From assembly GCF_003097515.1 (NCBI RefSeq), contig NZ_CP029188.1, positions 3,979,001 to 4,043,000 of the forward strand: a stretch of DNA of 64,000 bases, written 5' to 3'. Position 1 is the first letter of the stretch; each line of letters begins with the position of its first letter. The DNA is from Streptomyces tirandamycinicus. Lineage in GTDB: Bacteria; Actinomycetota; Actinomycetes; Streptomycetales; Streptomycetaceae. The position numbers were made by a program, and so were the translations under genes. Positions 32,508 through 41,423 of this stretch are shown in pieces. Under the pieces are notes generated by a model. That model saw only the letters and a list, made by a program, of their open reading frames with translations. It was not told the origin of the DNA and did no database searches.

Positions 32508-32563
32508 ACTGTAAATCCGTCGGCTTAGCCTACCCAGGTTCGAATCCTGGCGCCGCCACGCGA
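32508..32563. repeat. attR, 56-bp copy of the tRNA-Tyr 3' half
   Basis: Identical over 56 bp to 2103-2158. It lacks the tRNA 5' half, so it is not a working tRNA gene. It marks the right end of the AICE; chromosomal sequence resumes at 32564. Confidence 0.93.
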
Positions 32564-32566
32564 TGA

Positions 32567-32609
32567 GAACGGCCCCTGATCTGCGGAAACGCGCATCAGG
32601 GGCCGTTCT
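32567..32609 (+). terminator. Original tRNA-Tyr terminator, now behind attR
   Basis: AACGGCCCCTGAT at 32568-32580 and ATCAGGGGCCGTT at 32595-32607 form a perfect 13-bp stem around CTGCGGAAACGCGC. Before integration this would have followed tRNA-Tyr; it resembles the attL-side hairpin at 2162. Confidence 0.75.
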
Positions 32610-32821
32610 GCCGTGCCGGTGTTCAGTGTGCGACCGTCTCGCCCTGTCTCACTGAATCCCGCTCTCCATCAGCGTCTCCGGACGACACGTGGACGAGAAT
32701 TCTCGACGCCATCAGCGCAGACCGGCCGCGGCGGTCCATGGCGAAGGTCATACGGGCGCTCGGCGCGCTTTCTGCGGCGCGGAGGTGCCGTCGGTTTCCG
32801 CCTTCGGGTGAGCGCCGACCC

Positions 32822-33652
32822 TCAGGGGGCGACGGGCAGGGCGCGCTTGTGGCCGGTGGCGCGGTAGCGGCGGACGATGGTCTCGAAGGCGCGCTCGTCC
32901 ACCGGCTTGCCCTCCAGGAAGTCGTCGATGTCGTCGTAGGTGACCCCGAGCGCGTCCTCGTCCGCCTTGCCCGGGGCGAGGGTCTCCAGGTCGGCCGTCG
33001 GGGTCTTCCACACCAGTTCGGCGGGTGCACCCAGCGCGTCGGCGACGGCGCGCACCCGGCGCTTGGTCAGGCCGGTCAGCGGCACCAGGTCCGCGGCGCC
33101 GTCGCCGAACTTGGTGAAGAAGCCGGAGACCGCCTCGGCGGCGTGGTCGGTGCCGACGACCAGCCCGTCGTGCGCGCCCGCCACCGCGTACTGGGCGATC
33201 ATCCGCTGCCGGGCCTTGATGTTGCCGAGCACGAAGTCCCGGTGGTGGGCGTCGCGGAAGCTCACGCCGGAGGCCGGCAAGGCGGCGAGCGCGGCGTCGC
33301 TGGCCGGCTTGACGTCCACGGTCAGCACCTGGTCGGCGCGGATGAAGGCCAGCGCGAGCTGCGCGTCGTGCTCATCCGCCTGAAGCCCGTACGGCAGGCG
33401 CATCGCGTGGAACCGCGCCTCGTGCCCGGCCGCGCGGGCGCGTTCCACCGCGAGCTGGCAGAGCCGACCGGTGGTGGTGGAGTCGACGCCGCCGCTGATG
33501 CCGAGTACCAGGGAACGCAGACCGGTGGAGGTCAGACTGTCGGCGAGGAAGGCCACCCGGCGCTCGATCTCGTGCTCGGCCTCGAAGGTCCCGGCGACCT
33601 GGAGTTCCCGGGCTATCTCCTGCTGCAGGGCGATGGACGCCGACTCGCTCAC
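32822..33652 (-). CDS. nadE: NAD+ synthase (ammonia-dependent)
   Basis: 276 residues, the short ammonia-dependent form. Makes NAD+ from deamido-NAD+, ATP and ammonia in the cytosol. Key motifs: the PP-loop LVLGISGGVDSTTTGRL near 48-64, LPYGLQADEHDAQLAL, NIKARQRMIAQYAVAG, GTDHAAEAVSGFFTKFGDGAADLVPLTGL (written here as consecutive family blocks around 165-190), and the C-terminal AL.V. The GTG at 33652 has AAGGAG upstream; the much longer frame beyond it is a GC-driven shadow. First chromosomal gene to the right of the AICE. Confidence 0.95.
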   Translation of the reverse strand: MSESASIALQQEIARELQVAGTFEAEHEIERRVAFLADSLTSTGLRSLVLGISGGVDSTTTGRLCQLAVERARAAGHEARFHAMRLPYGLQADEHDAQLALAFIRADQVLTVDVKPASDAALAALPASGVSFRDAHHRDFVLGNIKARQRMIAQYAVAGAHDGLVVGTDHAAEAVSGFFTKFGDGAADLVPLTGLTKRRVRAVADALGAPAELVWKTPTADLETLAPGKADEDALGVTYDDIDDFLEGKPVDERAFETIVRRYRATGHKRALPVAP

Positions 33653-34011
33653 GTCTGCTCCTTGCTCGGATCGGCGGCGGTCTGCCGCTGTCGCGCTCAC
33701 CCTAGCCTGTCCGGAGTGAGGCGCTTCCTCGCAGGTCAGGAGGGACGCACCGGGTAGTGCTTCGCGGTGTTGCTTCGCGGACGGGCGGGGGTGGAACGCC
33801 GACACCCGGGCTCCGCTCCGGTGCGCTCGGCGGGAGCCCGGGCTGTGCTTCCGTGCGAGGCCACCGAGGTCCGGGCCCGACGGACACCGGCACTCGGGGT
33901 GCGGTGCGGCCGTGACCGGTCGGGGTGCGGGGCGGGCACCCACCACCGGGCAGCCACCACCGGGCCACCATCGGGCACCCACCACTGAGGGGTGTGCGTG
34001 GCCGCTGGAGG
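33653..34011. other. 359-bp intergenic region
   Basis: Contains the second copy of the 19-bp shared sequence (33723-33741) and, near 33950-33990, a short run of CACC-rich repeats (CACCACCGGGC type). No gene seen. It must hold the nadE promoter on the left side. Confidence 0.5.
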
Positions 34012-35244
34012 TCAGGGCCCGGCGCCGGCCGCCGGAGCGGCCGGCCGGGGCTTCCCGGTACGACGGGCGTAGTAGCGGGCGATCGGCTCGGCGCTCAGTC
34101 CGTGGAGCACGATGCTGAGCATCACCGTGACCACCATGACGCGGGAGACGAAGTCCGCACTCGCGTCGGGGAGTTCGATGACCGCCAGGGAGCCGAAGAC
34201 GACGGAGGTCACGCCCCTCGGTCCCATCCAGCCGAGGAAGAGCTTGTCCGTCCGGCTCATTCCCGCTCCCATGAGGACGAGGAGTACGGGGACCATGCGG
34301 ACGAGTGTGACGGCGAGCAGCGCGTAGAGGACGACCGTGGTCTGGAAGCCGGGCCAGAAGGCGTTGTTGACGATCTGGCCGAAGACGAACCACAGCGCGA
34401 GGCTGAGGAGTGTGACCAGGTCGTCGGTCAACTCCACCGCCGACGCCGGCAGCTCTTGCACCGCCGGCCCGAAGACGACACCGGCAATGAAGGCTGCCAC
34501 GAAGCCGTTTCCGCCCACAGCGCTGGAGAAGGTGTACGCCACCAACGGCACGGCGAGCACGCCCAGGCGCATCGCATGCGTCTGTGTCCACCCCCGCGAC
34601 CACGACGTGCGCAGCAACCAGCCCGCCGTCCAGCCCACGAACAGTCCGGTGGCGAGGGCCCAGCCGGCCGCGTCCACCGCCGTCAGCAGCGCTTCCCCGT
34701 AGTCGGAGCGCACATCGTGCGATTCCACGGCCGCCGCGACGCAGAGGAGGAAGACCGGGGAGACGATGCCGTCGTTGAGGCCCCCCTCGACGTTGAGGAC
34801 CTCGCGCAGGCGCGCGGGGATCCGCCGGTCGCGGACCACGGACGCGGTGGGGGCGAGGTCCAGCGGGACGACGACGGTCGCCAGTACCGCGAGCAGCCAT
34901 CCGGACTGACCGGGGAAGAGGAGGAGGCCGCTCAGGAACGCGGCGCAGAGCGTCAACGGCAGTCCGCCGCCGAGCAGACGGAGGACGATGTTCTTCTCGC
35001 GGCCCATGATCCGGCCGGGGACCTCGATGGCGTCGACGAACAGCAGCAGGGCCAGGATCACCTCCACCGCGTGCTCGAAGGCGGTCGTCTCGAGCTCGAA
35101 GCGCAGGGGAGGATCCGAACCGGCCGTCAGCGCGATGCCCGCCGCCATCATCGCGATGGGCGCGGTGATACTCCAGCGCGAGAGCCTGAGCGCCAGCAGC
35201 GACCACACGAAGAGAATTCCCGCGATGACCGTGACGGCAAGCAT
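34012..35244 (-). CDS. CPA1-family cation:proton antiporter
   Basis: 410 residues with about 12 membrane helices, e.g. LAVTVIAGILFVWSLLALRL, EVILALLLFVDAIEVPG, GWLLAVLATVVVPLDLAPTA. The ion-binding region is conserved: the unwound helix LDLAPTASVVRD and NVEGGLNDGIVSPVFLL, where the Asn-Asp pair is the CPA1 signature. Exchanges Na+ or K+ for H+ across the cell membrane; specificity cannot be told. I use MLAVTV at 35244, with a G-rich ribosome site; a start at 35271 would add nine polar residues. Monocistronic. Confidence 0.9.
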   Translation of the reverse strand: MLAVTVIAGILFVWSLLALRLSRWSITAPIAMMAAGIALTAGSDPPLRFELETTAFEHAVEVILALLLFVDAIEVPGRIMGREKNIVLRLLGGGLPLTLCAAFLSGLLLFPGQSGWLLAVLATVVVPLDLAPTASVVRDRRIPARLREVLNVEGGLNDGIVSPVFLLCVAAAVESHDVRSDYGEALLTAVDAAGWALATGLFVGWTAGWLLRTSWSRGWTQTHAMRLGVLAVPLVAYTFSSAVGGNGFVAAFIAGVVFGPAVQELPASAVELTDDLVTLLSLALWFVFGQIVNNAFWPGFQTTVVLYALLAVTLVRMVPVLLVLMGAGMSRTDKLFLGWMGPRGVTSVVFGSLAVIELPDASADFVSRVMVVTVMLSIVLHGLSAEPIARYYARRTGKPRPAAPAAGAGP

Positions 35245-35763
35245 GCGACCCCCGCTTTCCGTTCCGCGCATCGCCGGGCTCGGAAACCGAGCTTAGAGCG
35301 GCGGATTCCCGCAGCCGGCGTCGACGGCGCCGAGGAATCGGCCTTTTGCGTTCCCCGTTACGGGGCGGGTGTTCGGGATTCGCACACGCTTCGCTGTGAA
35401 GTCCGCCTCTTGGAAGAGGAATTGAGGAGGAAGGGGATCCGGGGAGCGGCGAGGACTGCCAAAACGGGAGCGGGTACGGGAAGGGGTGCGGGCACGAGTA
35501 CGGGAAGGGGGACGGATACGGGAAGGGGGACGGGTACGGGCTGAGGTGGAACGTTCCGCCGGGCCCTCGCGGCCACGTACCGGGCGGGTCCTCCCGGAGA
35601 CCGAGCCGGGCGAGCACACCCCGGCGGAACGCCCATGGCCGACGCCTCCGGCCTGCGGACGGCGGTCGTGAACAGGCCCGACTCGCCAGAGCCGGCCCGG
35701 CGGCCGAACATGGAGGGACAGCGGACACGGAGGGACGGCCCAGCCGGGGGCTCTCGGTGGGAG
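35245..35763. other. Intergenic region with G-rich tandem repeats
   Basis: Between the antiporter and the monooxygenase. 35470-35540 is an imperfect array of about 18-bp units built on TACGGGAAGGGGGACGG. The rest has no credible gene. Open frames through it are products of base composition. Confidence 0.55.
35470..35540. repeat. Imperfect 18-bp tandem repeat array
   Basis: Units of the type TACGGGAAGGGGGACGG repeat about four times, the last two differing by one base. G-rich runs on the plus strand could form a quadruplex. It lies upstream of the monooxygenase gene. Confidence 0.7.
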
Positions 35764-37644
35764 ATGCCAGTGGTGGACACCGATGTGCTGATCGTGGGTG
35801 CCGGACCGGTGGGACTGACCGCGGCCGCCGAGCTGCGGCGGCACGGCGCGGACTGCCGCATCGTCGACCGGCTCCCGGCCCGGCTCCCGTACGCCAAGGC
35901 CGTGGGGATCCAGCCGCGGACCCTGGAGATCTGGGACCGGATGGGGATGGTCCGCGAAGCCCTGGACGCGGCCGTGCCGATGCGCGGCCAACTGCTCTAC
36001 GCGGACGGTTCCGAGCAGGGACGCATCGACCTCCGGCTGCCGCCGGACGTCCCCTACGGTTTCGCGGCGCTGCCGCAGTACGAGACCGAGCGCGTCATCG
36101 AGGAGCACCTCGCCCGGTTCGGCACCCGGATCGAGCGCGCCACGGAGCTGGTCTCGTTCACGCAGGACACGGACGGGGTCCTCAGCAGGATCGTCACGGT
36201 CGACGGCCGTGAGGAGGAGGTCCGGTCCCGGTTCCTCGTCGGTTGCGACGGGGCCCACAGCGTCGTCCGCAAGACGCTAGGGCTCACCTTCGAGGGAGCC
36301 GCCTTCCCCGAGGAGTACATGCTTGCGGACGTCGAGGTCGACTGGGGCCTGCCGCCGGGCTACGGCGTCCGCGCCGTGCACCATGGCGACGACGGGACCG
36401 TCGACGACCTGCTCGTCTGCATCCCGCTGCCCGGCCGCGGCCGCTACCGCGTGTCCATGCTCGTCCCGCCGGAACTCTCCGTCGCCCACCGGCCCGCGGG
36501 GGAGCAGGGCTCCCGGAACGGTGTCGCGCACGGGCTGGAGACCGGGCAGCGGGCGCCCGGCATCGAGCACATCCAGGCCGTACTCGACCGGCTGGCCCCG
36601 GAGCCCACCACGGCTTCGGCCATGCGCTGGTCCTCCGTCTTCCGGATCAGCCACCGCCTGGTGGACAAGTACGCGGACGGGCGGGTCTTCATCGCCGGCG
36701 ACGCCGCACACATTCACCCGCCGACCGGTGCCCAGGGCATGAACACCGGTATCCAGGACGCCTGCAACCTCGCGTGGAAACTGGCTCTCACCGTGCGGGG
36801 CGCCGCCCAGCCCCACCTGCTCGACAGCTATGACGCCGAGCGCCGCCCCGTCGGCGAGGAGGTCGTGGAACGCACGGTCCGGCACGCCGCCCAGGGCGTC
36901 CAGGCCGATGCCGATGCCGACGACTTCACGACCATCATGCTGCGTGAGGCCCAGCTGCTCGTCGCCTATCCGGACAGCCCCGTCGTGGGCCGGGGCACGC
37001 CGGGCCTGGTGGGCCCCGGCCCCGGCGACCGGGCGCCCGACTGCGGCGGTCTCACCGGGGGCATCGCCGCGCTTCCCCTGCGGCTGTACGACCTGCTGCG
37101 CGAGCGGGGCCATGTGCTCCTGCTCCATGCCGACTCGGCCGCCGCGCTGGGCGGGTGCGCCGAGGTCGCCACCGCAATCCGCCATCTGACGGACGGGCAG
37201 ATGACCGCCCTGGTACTGGTCGCCCCGGACGCCGGCTCGGGTACGCACCCGGACCCGGACGCGGAGGCTGGTGCGAGTACGGACGCGGAGACGCAGGCTG
37301 GTACGGGCACGGACGCCGGTGCGGATACGGATACGTGTACGGGGGCGGACGCCGGTGCGGAAGGCACGGGTGCGAGCCGGGGCACGTCCGTCGCGTCCGG
37401 GGTGGCCGGCAGCGGCGCGGGGGACCCCGCGGAACTCGTGGGCTACGCGACGGACGCGGACGGGCGTCACCTGCCCGCCTTCCTCGACAGCCGGGGCGAG
37501 TTCGCCCGCGCCTACCGCACCACGGGCGCTGCGGCCTTTGTCGTACGGCCGGACGGCTATCTGTCCGCGCGTGTGGCGCCGTTGACCGGTGCCGGTTCGG
37601 TAGCGGCGCTGTCCGAGGAGCTGGCGCGGGTCTTCCGGCTGTAG
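35764..37644 (+). CDS. FAD-dependent aromatic hydroxylase (PHBH-type monooxygenase)
   Basis: 626 residues. Residues 8-35 are the Rossmann FAD site DVLIVGAGPVGLTAAAELRR; the DG motif is RFLVGCDGAHSVVRK and the GD motif FIAGDAAHIHPPTGAQGMNT. The C-terminal thioredoxin-like domain of the phenol/PHBH hydroxylase family follows (HVLLLHADSA, HLTDGQMTALVLVAPDA, AFVVRPDGYLSARV). Hydroxylates an aromatic or polyketide substrate with NAD(P)H and O2. Odd feature: residues about 491-543 are a repetitive Ala/Gly/Thr/Asp insertion inside the C-terminal domain. ATG at 35764 preferred because the fold starts at once; 35710 is an alternative. Confidence 0.88.
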   Translation: MPVVDTDVLIVGAGPVGLTAAAELRRHGADCRIVDRLPARLPYAKAVGIQPRTLEIWDRMGMVREALDAAVPMRGQLLYADGSEQGRIDLRLPPDVPYGFAALPQYETERVIEEHLARFGTRIERATELVSFTQDTDGVLSRIVTVDGREEEVRSRFLVGCDGAHSVVRKTLGLTFEGAAFPEEYMLADVEVDWGLPPGYGVRAVHHGDDGTVDDLLVCIPLPGRGRYRVSMLVPPELSVAHRPAGEQGSRNGVAHGLETGQRAPGIEHIQAVLDRLAPEPTTASAMRWSSVFRISHRLVDKYADGRVFIAGDAAHIHPPTGAQGMNTGIQDACNLAWKLALTVRGAAQPHLLDSYDAERRPVGEEVVERTVRHAAQGVQADADADDFTTIMLREAQLLVAYPDSPVVGRGTPGLVGPGPGDRAPDCGGLTGGIAALPLRLYDLLRERGHVLLLHADSAAALGGCAEVATAIRHLTDGQMTALVLVAPDAGSGTHPDPDAEAGASTDAETQAGTGTDAGADTDTCTGADAGAEGTGASRGTSVASGVAGSGAGDPAELVGYATDADGRHLPAFLDSRGEFARAYRTTGAAAFVVRPDGYLSARVAPLTGAGSVAALSEELARVFRL

Positions 37645-37863
37645 GCGCGGACCACCGCACCGCGCGCCGCCTCCCGGCCCGGCGAATGTCCGCACCTGCC
37701 ACGGTCCGCCCACACGCCGCCGGTGCGGCCGGTGCGGTCGAACCGCGACGGGGGTGAGGCGCCCGCCGCTGGGGTCGGGAGCCTTGGTGCCGGTGCGGCC
37801 GGCGTCATTGCCCCGGACGTGGTGAAGCGTGTTCCGCCCGCCCGGGACAGCGGATCAGTAGGG

Positions 37864-38322
37864 TCAGTAGGGGCCGTTCACGTTGTCGATGGACCCGTAG
37901 CGCTTGGCCGCGTAATTGCACGCCGCAGTGATATTTGCAATTGGGTCATAAATGTCCCACGAGGTGCCGTCCACGTGGTATGTCCGAAATGTGGGGTCAA
38001 TTACCTGCATGAGACCCTTGGATGGAATGCCCTTTTTGGCATTTGAATCCCAGAGGTTGATCGCGTACAGGTCGCCGCTCGATTCGCGCATCAGGTTGCG
38101 GTGGATCCCGTCGTAGCTGCCGGGAATTCCCTTGGCCTTCATGATCATCAGAGAGTGCTTGATCCAGCCGTCGATCCGCTGCGTGCTGGCGGGCGCCGCG
38201 GAGGCCTCGGCTGGTGCGACGGCCGAGGTCACACCCGTCACGACGGTGGCGGCCGCGATGCCGGCCACGAGGTACTTGGCGATCCTGGAGGTCGCTCTGC
38301 GGGGGAGGGGGGAAAGCTGCAT
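37864..38322 (-). CDS. Small secreted lytic transglycosylase (SLT domain)
   Basis: 152 residues. A long signal peptide (basic start LPRRATSRIAKY, hydrophobic LVAGIAAATVVTGVTSAVA, cut around AEASAAPA near residue 44). The mature part is an SLT domain: Glu80 in NLMRESSGD as catalytic acid, then PSKGLMQVIDPTFRTYH and YDPIANITAACNYAAKRYG. Cleaves peptidoglycan glycan strands outside the cell. Similar to the many small Streptomyces transglycosylases linked to growth and germination. No neighbour on the same strand, so monocistronic. Confidence 0.92.
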   Translation of the reverse strand: MQLSPLPRRATSRIAKYLVAGIAAATVVTGVTSAVAPAEASAAPASTQRIDGWIKHSLMIMKAKGIPGSYDGIHRNLMRESSGDLYAINLWDSNAKKGIPSKGLMQVIDPTFRTYHVDGTSWDIYDPIANITAACNYAAKRYGSIDNVNGPY

Positions 38323-39040
38323 GACGCCGCCCTTTCACATGAATCCTGGGGTTCCGATCCCATGCAAGGCGGTTAATCGGGAATGGGGATTTCCGCCGGT
38401 GTTTTCAGCATCCGAGCGGAGAGGGGCGACGACAAGAGGCAATTCTGTGATTGGCACCACAAGAGGAATAAATGCGAGGTAAAGCGTGATGTGGTTCCCG
38501 TCACGTGACAGTTCGGGCAGGGTGGTGGAACGGGTGGCGCCCCGGGGTCGTCCGGCTGTGTGCGGGGTGATTTCCGCCGCTGGTGGCGCACGGGGGATTC
38601 GCGGGAACGGGAATGTCGCCGGAGCGGGCGTCTCGCCGATCGGGGTGCGTCCCCTGGGTCAACGCGCTTTCGAGCGCATGCCTATGACGGCGTATCAGGG
38701 ATCGTCGCGATATGTGCGTAGGTGATCGACCGGACGGGCGGAAGGCCGGTTCCGTATCCCGTCCGTCCGTGTCCCGCTCGACACCCGTCGCAGCGCTCAT
38801 GCCGGAGCGTGGCCGGTTTCCGGGCCCCGGACCCGTACTCGTACCCGGGCTCAGACCTGGGCCTGAACCCAGGTCCAGGCTCGCCCCTCGGCCCTGCCGA
38901 CCGCCCGGCCCCCGCCGTGTCCCGCTCGGCTCCGCTGCTGCTCAGGCACGGCTCAGGCACGGCTCAGGCAGTGATCAGGTGTGCGACGGCGGGGCTGCGG
39001 TGGGGTTGCGGTGAGAGGCCGGCGTCGGCGGCAAGCGGGC
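38323..39040. other. 718-bp region with no convincing gene
   Basis: Holds the promoter side of the transglycosylase gene, a low-complexity stretch of CCCGGRCC-type repeats around 38815-38880, and three copies of CTCAGGCACGG in tandem at 38941-38970. The open frames here have no family resemblance. The AT-richer block at 38440-38500 may contain the transglycosylase promoter or leader. Confidence 0.5.
38941..38970. repeat. Three 11-bp tandem repeats
   Basis: CTCAGGCACGG repeated twice and a third partial unit. Short, probably slippage. Confidence 0.6.
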
Positions 39041-39697
39041 TTAGTTGCCCGCGACCGCCTTCACCGCGACCGTGACAGGCACCTTTCCGCTGATCACGTC
39101 CAGGACGAGACCCGCCGTCGCCGAACTGTCCAGCAGTTCCGCGATCACCGCGGCCACGTCGTCCCGCGGGATCGTGCCGCGCCCGGTGCCGGCCTCCAGC
39201 CGCACGAGCCCGGTGCCGGCGTCGTTCGTCAGCATCCCGGGGCGCAGGATCGTCCAGTCCAGGGTCTCCTTGCCCCGTACGTAGGCGTCCGCCTCGCCCT
39301 TCATCCGCAGGTACTCGTCGAAGACCTCGTCGCCCCGGTGTCCGGGGTCGGCGCCCATGGCCGACACGACGACATGCCGCCGCACCCGGGCTCGCTCGGC
39401 CGCGTCGGCGAAGAGCACCGCGGCGTCCCGGTCCACCGTCTTCTTCCGCCCGGCGCCGCTCCCCGGACCGGCGCCCGCCGCGAACACCGCCGCGTCCGCG
39501 CCCTGCAGCACCGCGGCGACCTCCTCCACCGAGGCGGACTCCAGGTCCAGCAGGCAGGGCTCCGCACCGGCCTGCCGCAGGTCGTCGCCGTGCTCCGGTT
39601 TCCGGATGATGCCCACCGGCTCGTGCCCGCCGGCTGCGAGCAGCCGCTCCAGGCGCATCGCGATCTGGCCGTGTCCTCCAGCGATGACTATGCGCAT
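39041..39697 (-). CDS. NAD(P)-binding atypical SDR (NmrA/YwnB-like)
   Basis: 218 residues. Starts straight with the Rossmann loop MRIVIAGGHGQIAMRLERLL (GGHGxIA variant of GxxGxxG), has IIRKPEHGDDLRQAGAEPCL, the central AAVFAAGAGPGSG strand, VVVSAMGADP and YLRMKGEADAYVRG with Tyr/Lys at the active-site position, and LDWTILRPGMLTND, all typical of the NAD(P)H-binding sugar-epimerase-like family. Substrate unknown; cytosolic. The start at 39697 is fixed by the fold. Confidence 0.9.
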   Translation of the reverse strand: MRIVIAGGHGQIAMRLERLLAAGGHEPVGIIRKPEHGDDLRQAGAEPCLLDLESASVEEVAAVLQGADAAVFAAGAGPGSGAGRKKTVDRDAAVLFADAAERARVRRHVVVSAMGADPGHRGDEVFDEYLRMKGEADAYVRGKETLDWTILRPGMLTNDAGTGLVRLEAGTGRGTIPRDDVAAVIAELLDSSATAGLVLDVISGKVPVTVAVKAVAGN

Positions 39698-39877
39698 GCT
39701 CCCGACCGTACGCCCGTCCGGCACCCCGTGCGCGCGACGGCCGGGGACCCGGGGGGCATTTTCGGCCACCCTCGGGCCGTACCCGCCCTGCGGCCCTTCG
39801 CCCACCACCTCGGAGTCGCGGACCGGACGCGCGGACCGGACAAACGGACGGGACCCCCGCCGCACCGCCCGCCCCGC

Positions 39878-41125
39878 TCACGGCCTCGGATCGGGACGCC
39901 CCTGGCGTGGCAGTTCCAGCGCCACCGCCGCCGCCGAGTCGCAGTACTCACGCACCGCGCTGGTCCGGGCCACCACGCGGCCCCGGTGGATGACGATGCG
40001 GCTGTACGCGAGTGAGAGGACGCCCGCGAGCCGTTCGCCCCGGACCGCGAGGAGTTCGGCGGGGAAACCCGCCTCCACCCGCACCTCCGGCAGGCCCATC
40101 GCAGCCCGCGCCGCCGCGCTCACGGCGTCGTACGCGTCCGGGACCCGCAGTCCGCCCTGGGAGGCGAGCAGGAAGGCCGCCTCCAGCGGGTCGCCGCGGC
40201 CCACCGGGTTCGCCACGTCCCGCATCGCTCCGCTGCCCGCGGCGACGGGGACTCCCGCCGCCCGCAGCAGCCGCACGGGGGCGACCCCGCGCAGTTCGGA
40301 GCCCGCGCAGCCGCCCTGTGGAAGGCAGACGACCGTGACCCCGGCGGCCGCCAGCTGGTCCGCCGTCCGGGACGCCACATCCGCGGGCAACCTGGCCAGA
40401 CCGGCGCACGGGCCGATCGACACACCGGGGCGCAGGCCCCCGGCCATGGCGGCCAGCCGCGCCAGCCGTGCCGGATCGTCGCCGTCGGTGTGCAGGTCCA
40501 CCGGGCAGCCGTGCTCCGCCGCGGCCTCCAGCAGCGCCTCCAGGTAACCGGTCGGGTCCGGATCGGCGTCCGGGCTGCCGCCCACCACGGACGCGCCCGT
40601 CTTCAGCGCGTCCCGCAGCATCGCCAGGCCGTCGGCGCCCGCCACCCCGGTCAGCAGCCGGGGTACGGCGACGGTGGTCAGCTCGGCCAGCCCGCGCAGT
40701 GCCCGCCGCGCCTCCAGCACGGCCTCCAGCGGCCCGAGTCCCTGCACATCGCCGATCCGCACGTGCGAGCGCAGCGCCGTCGCCCCGTGCCCGAGCTGGA
40801 GCAGCGCGGCCTCGGTGGCGCGCCGCTGCACGTCCTCGGTGGCGTACGACACCGGCCCCTCCGGCGCGAGCGCGGTGAGCGCGGTGTCGGCGTGGCCGTG
40901 CGGCTCGGCGGGAGCGGGCAGCAGCAGATATCCGCCGAGGTCCACACGGGCGGAGCGCGTCGTCGCCGCGGAGCTCAGGCTGCCGGCGGTGCCGACGGCC
41001 TCGATGCGCGCACCGCTCAGCCGCACGTCGACCGTGCGGCCGTCGGTGAGCCTGGCGCCGCACAGGAGCAGCGTGGTGCTGTCCGCGGTGGCGCCGTCGG
41101 GCGGCTGCGCCTGGCTGTCGGGCAT
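39878..41125 (-). CDS. Amidohydrolase-fold protein, cytosine-deaminase-like, active site degraded
   Basis: 415 residues in the CodA-like amidohydrolase fold. The first metal motif is kept partly (AEPHGHADTA, His76 and His78). Later ligands are lost when compared with cytosine deaminase: the HxxE motif reads HTDG (Gly215 for Glu), the second His is replaced in SIGPCAG (Pro239), and the catalytic SDN reads AGSGAMRDVANP (Gly299 for Asp). The backbone pattern around each site is normal, so this looks like a conserved pseudoenzyme rather than a broken gene. No frameshift. Monocistronic. Confidence 0.8.
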   Translation of the reverse strand: MPDSQAQPPDGATADSTTLLLCGARLTDGRTVDVRLSGARIEAVGTAGSLSSAATTRSARVDLGGYLLLPAPAEPHGHADTALTALAPEGPVSYATEDVQRRATEAALLQLGHGATALRSHVRIGDVQGLGPLEAVLEARRALRGLAELTTVAVPRLLTGVAGADGLAMLRDALKTGASVVGGSPDADPDPTGYLEALLEAAAEHGCPVDLHTDGDDPARLARLAAMAGGLRPGVSIGPCAGLARLPADVASRTADQLAAAGVTVVCLPQGGCAGSELRGVAPVRLLRAAGVPVAAGSGAMRDVANPVGRGDPLEAAFLLASQGGLRVPDAYDAVSAAARAAMGLPEVRVEAGFPAELLAVRGERLAGVLSLAYSRIVIHRGRVVARTSAVREYCDSAAAVALELPRQGRPDPRP

Positions 41126-41382
41126 CGCGCTCCTGAGGGCGGGGGAGTGGCCTGCGCTCGGCCTGCGGGGCGATCAAGATCACCCGGCGTGTGCCGAGCC
41201 TAGGGGCGCCTGGACCCCGCATCGAGGAGGAGCGCAATAGTCGTACCGGTGTGACCACGAGTGGCGTACGGGGACGGGTGCGACGGCGGTGGCGTCGGCG
41301 TCCGCCGAGCGGTACGGGAGGTGGACGCGCCGGGACGCCGCCGGGAGGTGACGAAGGCGGCCAACGCGGCCTGTAAACGGAT

Positions 41383-41412
41383 TTGGGCGAACGGCGGCCG
41401 ACCGTGTAATGT
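41383..41412 (+). promoter_or_regulatory. Promoter of the tRNA-Thr/tRNA-Met pair
   Basis: TTGGGC at 41383-41388 and TAATGT at 41407-41412, 18 bp apart, place the start about 6-7 bp before tRNA-Thr at 41424, as expected. Confidence 0.6.
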
Positions 41413-41423
41413 CTTCATCGCTC

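Larger units (their letters stand above)
2103..32563. mobile_element. SLP1-like AICE integrated in tRNA-Tyr
   Basis: About 30.5 kb bounded by the 56-bp att repeats. It carries the AICE set: tyrosine integrase, small excisionase, DUF3987-type replication protein, FtsK/TraB-like DNA translocase, Spd-like membrane proteins and a GntR regulator. SLP1 of S. coelicolor is known to use tRNA-Tyr. Two features are atypical: int lies 9.4 kb from attL behind IS elements and integrase relics, and a 5.3-kb conflict-type operon sits at the attR side. The element may therefore be composite. Whether it still excises cannot be judged from sequence. Confidence 0.88.

Noticed and set aside
32508..32563. Second tRNA-Tyr gene
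   Set aside because: Only the 3' half is present; the 5' half is absent, so it is attR and not a tRNA gene.
32822..35728. 968-codon leftward frame across nadE and the antiporter
   Set aside because: Only the last 276 codons are nadE; the rest crosses the antiporter gene in a wrong frame and the intergenic region.
38712..39014. 100-codon ORF in the 38.3-39.0 kb gap
   Set aside because: Pro/Arg-rich product of low-complexity DNA, no ribosome site, no family resemblance.
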